Below are positions 55,395 to 64,000 of a stretch of DNA of 64,000 nt, piece after piece. This DNA is from Plasmodium malariae (taxonomy: Eukaryota; Apicomplexa; Aconoidasida; Haemosporida; Plasmodiidae). The position numbers and the translations under genes are program-made. A model generated the notes under the pieces. It was not told where the DNA came from, did not search any database, and worked only from the letters and a program-made list of their open reading frames with translations. The stretch spans positions 452,501-516,500 of the forward strand of contig NC_041780.1 in assembly GCF_900090045.1 (NCBI RefSeq). The letters are read 5' to 3'. Position 1 is the stretch's first letter, and each line of letters opens with the position of its first letter.

Positions 55395-58300
55395 ATGTCT
55401 GAGTTTAATAAGCAGAATTCGTCAGCGGCTTCGAATAAAAAACAAGCTTCAATTCTGAGTTTTTTTAAAACTCATGAGAGTAAGATAAAGAAAACTAACT
55501 GTTCAAATGATGCAGATATTAATAAAAATATCACAGGAAATGAAAACGAATACAGAGAACCTGAAGGGAATAAATTATTTTTAAGTAATCCTTTGGAGGA
55601 GGATGGGATGAAGGACGACAAAGAGAACGCTCAGCTGAACGCAAAATTTTCTATGCTGAATAATTTTGTGTCAAATGTGAAGGAAAGCGATGGAAAGGGG
55701 CTGAAGATGAGCAATGAAAAGAGCAGCGGAAGTGACAATGTGAGAAGCAATGCGCATAGCAACAGGAACAGCTTTGGCATGAGCGAGGGGCATCAAGGAA
55801 GTCTATTTGAAGATTCCTTACAGGAGGGAAGTGCAGTAAAAAGCGAGAGCGAAAATAAGATGGTGCTGAATAGTAGCAGTTACTATGATAAAGAGAGTGC
55901 AGAAAATGCAGATCTAAGCACAGAAGAGGATCTTATTATAAAAAAGAAGAGAAAGATAATACTTGATAGCTCAAGTGATACAAATACAAACACAAATGAA
56001 AAGACTAAAATGGGAAAGGAAAAAAGGAATAATGGGGAACAGTCAATTAGCGATGGTGTTGATGGGAAGTTAAGTTTTTTACTATATGAACCAAATAAAA
56101 AATTTGAAGAAACTCTTTTAATCGATGATAATAAATGTAGGGATATTAAATCAATACAAAGAAGAAAAGGAGAAGATAGTAAAAAATCGCAAGAGTTAGA
56201 TTTCTTAAGAAATAAATATTTAAATTTACCTATCAGTTTAACAAATGATAAATTTAGACAATATATAGAACAGTATTTTTTATATTGTAATACATTCGAA
56301 TTTCCAAAATGGATTCAACCTCAGTATATAAGAGATAATAATTTGAACAAACCAGAGAGTGCTGACTATGATTGTACAACCATATGGACTCCACCATCAG
56401 ATCATCAATGGGCAGTGGAGTATAAACAAGCACATTATACTCCAGGTATGCAGCAATTTTGGAAAATAAAATCTAAAAATTTTGATAAAATAATTTTTTT
56501 TAAAATGGGAAGGTTTTATGAAATATTTTATATTGATGCTTGTTTTATGCATACTATATGTGGACTTAATTGGATGAGTGGTGAGCAGAAACCTCACTTG
56601 GGATTTCCAGAACAGTCTTTACATTTTTATGCAAAAAAAGTAATTAATAGTGGTCATAAAGTAGTTGTAATTGAGCAGATGGAAACACCTAAAGAACTTG
56701 AACAAAGGAACAAAGAATGCTCTGGACCTAAAGATAAAGCTATCAAAAGAGAGGTCAATGAAATATATACTAAAGGCACAATACTACATGATAATATGTT
56801 AAGTGCTGAGACCAAATATTTAGTTTGTTTTTATTTTGATGATATAGAAGATTTAGATAATTCTAATGATAGATTAAAAACAAAGTGTAACTTTGGTTTT
56901 GTTGTAACAGATATTGCAACGTCTTACATTGCTGTAGGGTATTGTAATGATGATGAATCGAGAATAGAATTAAGGACCATTCTTGCACAATTATGTCCAG
57001 CAGAAATTTTATATTGTTCGAAAAATATAAACAAAGAAGTGTTATCCATATTTAAAAATATTGCAGCAGATCCGGAGTTGACTAGTATGAATAGTTTTCC
57101 TAATATCATCGCATCGTTAGATGAAATAAATAAATATTTCGTTAATATTCCTAAAAGTTTGGAAATATATAAAGAACACAATAGTGTTATTTGTGCTTTT
57201 GGAGGATTTATAGTATATCTTAGATCCCTTCTTTTAGATAAGAAAGTCTTTAAGTTTTGCAAAATTGAACATTACGATTTATTTAAGAAAGACAATTATA
57301 TGGTTCTGGATGCAACTGCCTTAAAGCATTTGGAAATATTAGAGACTCAGTCAGGAGAAACGAAAAATTCCTTATACGATTATGTGAATAAAACTTGCAC
57401 AAATTTTGGTGCTCGTAATTTGAGGAGATGGGTATGTAGTCCTTTATTGAATTGTAAAAAAATTAATGAACGATTAGATGTTGTAGATTTTTTGAGAAAA
57501 AATGAACACATATTATCATTGATAAGGTTAAAGATGAAGAAACTACCTGACATACAAAGGTTATTAAACAAAATATGTGTTCAAGCATCTCAAAGTGAAA
57601 GAGGAGCTGTCTTCTTTGATAATATTGTTAATACAAAATTGAAAGAATTTGTTACATTCTTAAATGCATTCAAAGAAATAGATATAATGTTGACTGAAAT
57701 TAACAGCATTGATAAGGATGATGAAATGCCTAGTCGCTTATTCGAAATTAGTAATACACCTGACAGGAGGAATAATAAAAATGTGAATGGTTCATATCCT
57801 CATATTGAAGAAATTACAAAAGAGTTTTTACAAAAAATAGATTTTGATGGGGAAAAAGAATATAAACCAGCAGAAGGATGTGATGAAGTAATCGATATGA
57901 TAAATAGAAAAGAAAAGGATGTAGAAAATCAACTAAATAATATATTAGCAAATATGAAAAAATATTTGAAAATATCAACATTAAAATTTGTGCATGCAAA
58001 ATATAAATACGAAATTGAATGTCCAGATAACGTTCCAAAATCTTTTTTAAAAGAAGTTGAAATAACATCTGCTAAAAAAGGATTTGTTAGGATACAAAAT
58101 GAAGAGATAAAAAGTTGTGTTGAAATGTTAGATGACATTGAACAGGAAAAGAAAGATGCCATTTATCCATTTTTTCAAAAAATTTTCCACTTATTTTATG
58201 CACATTATGAAAAATATATTGCTGCATGCAGGCTAATTGCAGAACTAGATTGTTTGCAATCCTTTGCATATGTAGTATTAAACACTTCATTCGTTTTAAC

Positions 58301-59294
58301 AAGACCTATACTTCATCCCATGCGATGTGATAACCATACAAGGGTGATGGACAAAGGGGTAAAGGAAGAAGAGGAAGGAACATCCGAAATGGAGGAAGAA
58401 AAGGGAGAAGTTCAAAATAAAAAAACAGACAAGAAGGAAAAATATTCGGATGAAACAAATGATACAGATCGAGGTGTTAGTGATACTAAAGAACCTTTGC
58501 TCATCCTTGAAAACAATATTCACCCAGTTGTTGCAACCCTCATGCCGAACTTTATTGCAAACAATATTTATATGGGATGTGAGCAGGAAAAAAAATCAAC
58601 TTTATTATTAACGGGACCAAATATGGGAGGTAAAAGTACCTTACTGCGTCAGGCAGCTATATCTGTTATATTAGCACAAATAGGTGCCTTTGTTCCTTGT
58701 ACATATTGTGAGTTAACAGTAGTAGATAAGATATTTACAAGGTTAGGATCAAGTGATAACTTATTTGAAGGAAAAAGTACATTTCTAGTTGAGTTAGAGG
58801 ATATATCAAATTTGTTAAAACAGAGTACTAAATACAGTTTAGCCATTTTAGATGAACTGGGTAGAGGAACCTCATCCTTTGATGGCACAGCAATTGCTTT
58901 GTCTACACTTGAACAAATATCTGATGTTATAAAATGTAGATGCATCTTTTCAACTCATTACCATATGCTAGTAGAAGAAGTCAAACATAATACAAATATT
59001 TCCAACTATCATATGAGCTTAAGTATTGATGATGAACAGGAGAAAATTATATTTTTATACAAATTTATTAAAGGAGTATGTCCTAAATCATTTGGAATAC
59101 ACATTGCAAGGTTAGCTGGACTTCCAAAAGAGATCATTGATCTTGCACATGAGAAATCGGTACTATTTGAAAATGTAACTGATGAATTTTGCAAAATTAT
59201 TAAATATAAAAATATAATGCGTTCTTTGTTAAATGCGCCTGATGATGAAAACTTGGCTTCTTTGTTTCGAAAGTATAAATGTGAATTTTCGTGA
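55395..59294 (+). CDS. MSH6: DNA mismatch repair protein MSH6
   Basis: A single exon of 1,299 aa. The N-terminus has a PCNA-interacting motif, QASILSFF (residues 17-24), followed by a disordered acidic region as in other MSH6 proteins. MutS domain I begins at about residue 350, and GRFYEIFYIDA (about 370-380) holds the Phe-x-Glu pair that stacks on and contacts the mismatch, the feature that separates MSH6 from MSH2. The connector, lever (FGARNLRRWVCSPL) and clamp regions follow, with a Lys/Glu-rich insert at about 985-1030. The C-terminal ATPase has Walker A TGPNMGGKST (about 1073-1082), Walker B LAILDELGRGTSSFDG (about 1149-1164) and STHYH. As the MSH2-MSH6 heterodimer it recognises base mismatches and short loops. 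Length, motifs and the intact frame indicate a functional gene. Confidence 0.97.
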   Translation: MSEFNKQNSSAASNKKQASILSFFKTHESKIKKTNCSNDADINKNITGNENEYREPEGNKLFLSNPLEEDGMKDDKENAQLNAKFSMLNNFVSNVKESDGKGLKMSNEKSSGSDNVRSNAHSNRNSFGMSEGHQGSLFEDSLQEGSAVKSESENKMVLNSSSYYDKESAENADLSTEEDLIIKKKRKIILDSSSDTNTNTNEKTKMGKEKRNNGEQSISDGVDGKLSFLLYEPNKKFEETLLIDDNKCRDIKSIQRRKGEDSKKSQELDFLRNKYLNLPISLTNDKFRQYIEQYFLYCNTFEFPKWIQPQYIRDNNLNKPESADYDCTTIWTPPSDHQWAVEYKQAHYTPGMQQFWKIKSKNFDKIIFFKMGRFYEIFYIDACFMHTICGLNWMSGEQKPHLGFPEQSLHFYAKKVINSGHKVVVIEQMETPKELEQRNKECSGPKDKAIKREVNEIYTKGTILHDNMLSAETKYLVCFYFDDIEDLDNSNDRLKTKCNFGFVVTDIATSYIAVGYCNDDESRIELRTILAQLCPAEILYCSKNINKEVLSIFKNIAADPELTSMNSFPNIIASLDEINKYFVNIPKSLEIYKEHNSVICAFGGFIVYLRSLLLDKKVFKFCKIEHYDLFKKDNYMVLDATALKHLEILETQSGETKNSLYDYVNKTCTNFGARNLRRWVCSPLLNCKKINERLDVVDFLRKNEHILSLIRLKMKKLPDIQRLLNKICVQASQSERGAVFFDNIVNTKLKEFVTFLNAFKEIDIMLTEINSIDKDDEMPSRLFEISNTPDRRNNKNVNGSYPHIEEITKEFLQKIDFDGEKEYKPAEGCDEVIDMINRKEKDVENQLNNILANMKKYLKISTLKFVHAKYKYEIECPDNVPKSFLKEVEITSAKKGFVRIQNEEIKSCVEMLDDIEQEKKDAIYPFFQKIFHLFYAHYEKYIAACRLIAELDCLQSFAYVVLNTSFVLTRPILHPMRCDNHTRVMDKGVKEEEEGTSEMEEEKGEVQNKKTDKKEKYSDETNDTDRGVSDTKEPLLILENNIHPVVATLMPNFIANNIYMGCEQEKKSTLLLTGPNMGGKSTLLRQAAISVILAQIGAFVPCTYCELTVVDKIFTRLGSSDNLFEGKSTFLVELEDISNLLKQSTKYSLAILDELGRGTSSFDGTAIALSTLEQISDVIKCRCIFSTHYHMLVEEVKHNTNISNYHMSLSIDDEQEKIIFLYKFIKGVCPKSFGIHIARLAGLPKEIIDLAHEKSVLFENVTDEFCKIIKYKNIMRSLLNAPDDENLASLFRKYKCEFS

Positions 59295-61519
59295 TTAAGT
59301 AGCAGACAAATTGGTAGGAGACTGTGAGGAGGGAGAGAGGGAAGGAGTTGCTGACACATGAAGGGAACAAAACAGCATATCCCTCCACCCTCCATGTGTA
59401 CAAAAGTGTACATCGACAATTCATTGCATCGTGGTTATGTATATACATATATATATATATATATATATACATGTATATACACATACATGCATACATATAT
59501 GGACGTGTGTGGGAGGGTTCTCCTTTTCTCACCCCATTAGTGGCTCCACCACACGAGTATTTGGAAGGGGCAGCACTGTGTCTATTGGTATACACATATG
59601 TATGAACTTTCATTTGTGCATATTTATATGTGTGCGTCTCCTTGCCACTGTGAACACAATAAAAGCGTGCTCCCGTACATGTACTCATACAAACATTTTA
59701 CTCCTGAACGTGAACATGTACGTGCAACCCCGTTGACATATAATTTTCCTCTTAAAATTTGGAATTTGATATTTTTCTCTTCTGTCCTCTTTTTTCGGCT
59801 TTTCTGCCTATTTATCTACATGTGGCTAATTATGAAGCAGCTTATTTTTTGAGATACCAAATAAAAAGGCTATTTAAAAAACAAAAAAAAAAAAAAAGCA
59901 TGCATATATATATATATATATATATATAAATGGACGACGTACGTATGCATGTGCGTATATATATACCTCTTTAACACATTTTTGAAATAATTTTTTTTTT
60001 CTTAATATGCATTAATTTTTGCCCTTTTTTGAAAATTTCAAACTACACTGAATTTTTTTTCGGTCAAATTTTTGAAATAACGCAGCATTAATTCATTTTT
60101 TAATTCTTCCACTTTTTCGCCTATTAGTTGTTAATTCGTTTGTTGCGTCAAAAGTATTACGTGGGTGGATGTCCTTAAGTATAGAGATACCTGTATGTGG
60201 GTTTGGGTACAGAAATGAACATGTATATGTACGTGTATGTATTTATGCACGCATTACGCAAGTATGGTGCTTGTTATTTCATATGTAAACCCTGGGAGAT
60301 ACATGAAATGAACTTATTGATAAACGAACAACTAGGAGAAAAATTTATTTTTACGTTTTTGGGTGATATTTATTTCCCTACCCTTTTAAAATGAGCCTAT
60401 TTTATGAGTTCAATTTTGTATGCTCAAGTTTAGGGCTAATATATGGGCAGCGTTGTATCTTTTACCTGAGTATTGATTCAACACAAAAATAAAATAAATG
60501 AATATAAGAATAAATGAATGAATGATTGAATAAATATATGAATATGTGAATAAGTGAATAAATAAATGTATAAATGGAATAAATAAATGTATAAATGGAA
60601 TAAATAAATGTATAAATGGAATAAATAAATGTATAAATGAATAAATATATGTATAAATGAATAAATATATGTATAAATGAATAAATATATGTATAAATGA
60701 GTATATGAAGAACTAAACAAAATGGTCAAATTAGAACGCTTACAAATATGAATTAAATTTTAGGAACAAGAGGTATAAGCCTTCATGAAGCATAAAATTA
60801 CGCGTCGACAATTTTATGTCAACATATATTTGGAAGAAAAAAATAAAATAAAATAAAATAAAGAGGTTTCAAAAATTGAATGTATAATTCAAGCTCTTAT
60901 TGAAATGGAATTTTTTTTTTTTTTTTTTTTTAATATTAAAACTTGCGTAATTATTACCATAAAATAAATTTTAATGAACAGTCAATTGTTCAGATAATAT
61001 ATTCACTTGTTTGATGTAGCAAAAAGGAGTAGCAGAGGAAAATATTTGGGAAAATAAAATAAAATAAAATAAAATAGAAAAACATTGCAATTTCTCGCAC
61101 TTGAACAAACAAAGCGTTATATCCTACATTTTGGAGAACATCTATGTATTTGTGTGTTTTGACTGTGTGGTTGTTTTTCTGTTTGTGCGCACCAACTTGT
61201 GTGCGTGTGTGTGTATGTGTCTATCCGTACTTGAGGAAATGCATTGTATTGTGAAATGTGTGAAACATATCACAGCAGTTGTACAACGAATAATTTGTGT
61301 AAAATATGCTATCACAGTATCTTGACGAACTAAAAAAAGACTTCACCTACTGCCAGTTGTTGTATCGGTTAGCACTAAAACACATACAAACATACGTATA
61401 TTAGACCTCAAGTACATGCTTTCATTACCTGCTCGCGTGCAGGCGCAACTTCCTCACGTGGGTGTGCCTTAATCTCGCCCCTTTCCACCCACTTATCTAA
61501 CGCAAAACAATGTTTTAAC
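59295..61519. other. Intergenic
   Basis: A 2.2-kb spacer between two plus-strand genes. It contains (TA)n runs (59445-59470, 59905-59928), a 20-bp repeat with 4-bp and 12-bp relatives at 60495-60700, an AAATA repeat (60840-60860, 61053-61075) and T tracts (60910-60930). No gene is supported; an open frame at 61101-61325 lacks an ATG and a domain. Confidence 0.6.
60495..60700. repeat. 20-bp ATAAATGTATAAATGGAATA repeat and variants
   Basis: A block of 20-bp units (about five copies) is followed by 20- to 21-bp units with ATATATG in place of AAATG. It lies about 1.2 kb downstream of the MSH6 stop. Confidence 0.88.
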
Positions 61520-64000
61520 ATGAAAATTTTCTCTATTTCTGTTGTGCTTTACTGTATTTGCGTAACGAAGTATGCCTACAAAAACTTGAACGAGTTATTC
61601 ACAGTGCTAAGCAGCAGTTTGGCTATGAAAAGCGGTAGTTTGGCTAAGAAAAGAGGCAGTTTGGCTAAGAAAAGAGGCAGTTTGGCTAAGAAAAGAGGCA
61701 GTTTGGCTAAGAAAAGAGGCAGTTTGGCTAAGAAAAGAGGCAGTTTGACCATATGGAAGAGATGCTTGGCAGTAATTAATGTGAAGCGGAAAAGTACTTT
61801 CCCTACATGGAAAAAAGGTGAAGAGGGTTTCATTAAGTCCTTCTTAAATGAGCGAAAGAAAAGCCGTAAAAACAAAAAAAAAAGTATAGAGAGAACACTA
61901 CACCTTATGAATGGTAAGTTATTGCCCCATAATGACAACACATTTTTGAATTATAATGACAAGCGTACAAACAGTAGAAGAGGTAATAATACGTCGGATA
62001 GGAGAAATGTAAAATTTTTTTTTTTTTTTAAAAATAATGAAAATACATTTTTTTTGGTGAACTCTGTCGGAAATGGAAAGAAAAAAGAAAACAAAATAGC
62101 AAACATGTCGAAAATGTCGAAAACGTCGAAAACGTCGAAAACGTCGAAAACGTCGAAACTATTAAAAATGAAAGACAAATTTTTTTTTTTCAAGTTATAT
62201 GCTAAGATGCCCGTCATAACAGTAAATAGAAAACTTTATCCGAAGGAGTACAGTACAGATTATGAGGAGGTGCTAAGGAAGTTTAATGTTACATATATAA
62301 ATTATAAAACAAGACTGAGAAGTAAGAAAGAAATTGATATAAAAAGAATTGATGATTTGTATGGTAAGATATATGATAGGGATGTTCTGAAAAAGCAATT
62401 TTATTTTTTTTTATATCATGATGATATTAATACCTGTTTTCGGGTATTAAATGAAAACAGAAATGTGCTCACAAGAGAGGAATCATTTAAAATGTTGAAC
62501 TCCTTACCCTATATTTTTGTTAATGATTTAAAATATGTATATCCAACAGAAGAAAATGTGGATGAAATTTTAAGTAAATTAATAAAGACGTACATATTTC
62601 AATATGCAAATGATAAGAATATAGACTATTTAAATTTTAAGTATAAATATAACGAGCTGGATGAGTACTGTCAGCAGCTGGAGCACGAGTCATTGAATGG
62701 GACCCAGTGTAATGAGAATGGTAGGAAAAATGTGGATGAAAAGAGGGGGGAAAAAAAGGATGACAACTATTCTCAAAAAAGTGAAGCCAATCAGAATGAA
62801 AATACTCTAAACACGTCAACAACATCGGAAAATTTAGCTACAGCTGACTTACCAATAACGAATACATATATGAAAGTAGAACAAAAGGATGAGGAACTGT
62901 CCAAATGCGCAGAGGGAAATATTTACGATGACTGGAAAGAAACAGATTATGAAAAAAGATATAAACATATGTATTATGATTACAAGATTATTGAATCAAC
63001 AAAAAAATATAAAGAGTTAATGGAAAAATTTAAAAAATATCCAGCAAACATCAAATTAGAAAAAGTACAGTTGTTATATACAAAAATTTTAAGCATGAAG
63101 GGAAATAAAATATATGAAGGATTTAGAAAACATGAAAGCGTAAAAAAAAATAAAGAAAGAAAAATTTATCGTAACGCCCAACTGACAGTGGATCCATATA
63201 AACTCACTCCATATATGTATGAACCTATTAAATATGATAAAAAGAAAAAAGAAGAAATAAATAAGCTATTTGAAAAATATGTAGAAGAAAAGGATTTAAT
63301 AAAAGCTGCTTTTATTTTAAGAAAATATACAAATCTTATAGACACAAAAGAATTAAAGAGTCGACAAACTATCAAGAAATTTTTAAGATTACATGAGTAT
63401 ATATATAAATGTAATAAATATAATGAAAAGGAACTAGCGCATCTAAGAATGATCTACTACTCTAGTGTACAGAAACATAGAGTCATGAGAAAAATATGTG
63501 AAGTGGGCATGAGGGAGCAAGGTGAAAATGTAACTCATAAAGAAGTTTATGAAAAAGAATTAAATCGCTATCTTGAAGAAAGAGAAAAATTACGTGATGA
63601 AAGAATGAAAAAGAAAAATATTGACATGGATGCGATTAGGGATTTTAGCTCAGCCTATTCTATGGAATGGCTCCCAGTTATATACAAAGATATGTTTGAA
63701 CAAATTGAAAAAGAAAAAAATATGAAAAGTACAGAAAAAGAAAAAAGTAATATTAGTAGGAAAAAAGAAATTATTAAAAAATTATTTCCCTCTGGAACAG
63801 AAGAAAAAGGTGCTAATCAGGTGGGGGATTCCACGCTAAATGCAGATACTCGTATAAACAAGAAACAGGACTTGTTTGATATCAAGGACGAGTTAAAATT
63901 TAGCAGAAACCTATTGAATTATAAGAAAAAGACCAAGGGGAAAAGCAGGCGAAAGAAGGGCAAATCGGGAAAGGGTGAAGTCAAAGGGGTTAGCAAGGGG
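61520..64000 (+). CDS. Large protein with apicoplast-type leader, 3' end beyond window (unrecognised)
   Basis: The open frame runs from the ATG at 61520 to the window edge, 827 codons, without a stop. Residues 1-20 (MKIFSISVVLYCICVTKYAY) form a signal peptide. The following 150 residues are rich in Lys, Ser and Asn and nearly free of acidic residues at first, as in apicoplast transit peptides. This leader contains a 7-residue repeat (GSLAKKR, five copies) and a KTS/MSK triplet repeat. The mature-looking part starts near residue 230 (KMPVITVNRKLYPKEY). It is helical and basic, with an acidic disordered insert at about 395-470. A helical, repeat-like region follows (YKELMEKFKKYPANIKLEKV, EEKDLIKAAFILRKYTNLID). 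The end is strongly basic. An organellar RNA-related or ribosome-associated role would fit but is not shown. I do not recognise the family. Confidence 0.8.
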   Translation, partial: MKIFSISVVLYCICVTKYAYKNLNELFTVLSSSLAMKSGSLAKKRGSLAKKRGSLAKKRGSLAKKRGSLAKKRGSLTIWKRCLAVINVKRKSTFPTWKKGEEGFIKSFLNERKKSRKNKKKSIERTLHLMNGKLLPHNDNTFLNYNDKRTNSRRGNNTSDRRNVKFFFFFKNNENTFFLVNSVGNGKKKENKIANMSKMSKTSKTSKTSKTSKLLKMKDKFFFFKLYAKMPVITVNRKLYPKEYSTDYEEVLRKFNVTYINYKTRLRSKKEIDIKRIDDLYGKIYDRDVLKKQFYFFLYHDDINTCFRVLNENRNVLTREESFKMLNSLPYIFVNDLKYVYPTEENVDEILSKLIKTYIFQYANDKNIDYLNFKYKYNELDEYCQQLEHESLNGTQCNENGRKNVDEKRGEKKDDNYSQKSEANQNENTLNTSTTSENLATADLPITNTYMKVEQKDEELSKCAEGNIYDDWKETDYEKRYKHMYYDYKIIESTKKYKELMEKFKKYPANIKLEKVQLLYTKILSMKGNKIYEGFRKHESVKKNKERKIYRNAQLTVDPYKLTPYMYEPIKYDKKKKEEINKLFEKYVEEKDLIKAAFILRKYTNLIDTKELKSRQTIKKFLRLHEYIYKCNKYNEKELAHLRMIYYSSVQKHRVMRKICEVGMREQGENVTHKEVYEKELNRYLEEREKLRDERMKKKNIDMDAIRDFSSAYSMEWLPVIYKDMFEQIEKEKNMKSTEKEKSNISRKKEIIKKLFPSGTEEKGANQVGDSTLNADTRINKKQDLFDIKDELKFSRNLLNYKKKTKGKSRRKKGKSGKGEVKGVSKG
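61612..61746 (+). repeat. 21-bp coding repeat (GSLAKKR), five full copies
   Basis: The unit AGAGGCAGTTTGGCTAAGAA plus A encodes GSLAKKR in the predicted transit peptide. Copies are nearly identical at the DNA level, with a variant first copy (GSLAMKS-like) and a diverged last one (GSLTIWKR). Confidence 0.93.
62104..62160 (+). repeat. 9-bp coding repeat (SKT/SKM)
   Basis: ATGTCGAAA and ACGTCGAAA units alternate, six to seven copies, in the leader of the right-edge gene. On the minus strand it reads as FDVFDV, which is an artefact. Confidence 0.9.

Noticed and set aside
61101..61325. 75-codon plus frame with many Cys and Val
   Set aside because: No ATG at its start, GTGTGT microsatellite inside, and no neighbouring exon in phase.
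1..64000. tRNA, rRNA or transposable elements
   Set aside because: I saw no cloverleaf-like GC-rich segment with the conserved B box, no rRNA core sequences and no reverse transcriptase, transposase or long terminal repeats.

Overview
The window is a piece of an AT-rich apicomplexan nuclear chromosome, almost certainly a Plasmodium species. The evidence is long poly(A)/poly(T) and TA tracts, low-complexity Asn/Lys/Asp insertions in proteins, short GT..AG introns, and recognisable Plasmodium-type SUMO, TATA-binding protein and MSH6 genes. From memory, the P. falciparum counterparts of SUMO, TBP and MSH6 lie close together on chromosome 5, so this looks like the syntenic block. The repeat content suggests a species other than P. 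falciparum, but I cannot name it from sequence alone. I saw no rRNA, tRNA, CRISPR array or transposon.

Layout, left to right. A TCF25/Rqc1-like gene (minus, two exons) is followed by a TBC-domain Rab-GAP (minus). Next is a degenerate class IV-like histone-deacetylase-family gene (plus), then a giant two-exon gene of about 4,720 codons (minus) with C2H2 zinc-finger motifs and many coding minisatellites. After that come a small five-exon gene for a secreted-type protein (plus), a PPR-like putative mitochondrial protein (plus), TBP (minus), and the ribosome-biogenesis factor RLP24 (plus, three exons). A candidate GET1/WRB tail-anchor insertion receptor (minus, three exons) and a six-exon coiled-coil gene (plus) precede SUMO (plus, two exons). 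The right part holds a four-exon single-TM small protein (plus), a membrane protein with signal peptide and coiled coil (plus), a SWC5/CFDP1 (BCNT) chromatin-remodelling subunit (minus), a possible three-exon small membrane protein (plus), MSH6 (plus), and a large gene with an apicoplast-type leader that runs off the right edge (plus).

Several small genes become visible only when short exons are spliced by eye with matching phase at every junction. Their structures are my inference and would need transcript evidence. Intergenic stretches are 0.3 to 2.7 kb and hold mostly microsatellites, homopolymers and short-unit minisatellites.

The most unusual locus is the deacetylase-family pseudogene. 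It keeps the family motifs over most of the catalytic domain but carries two in-frame stops, a homopolymer frameshift, a deletion with frameshift and a substituted zinc-ligand histidine. A signal-peptide-like first exon suggests that the ancestor was exported to the secretory system or apicoplast.
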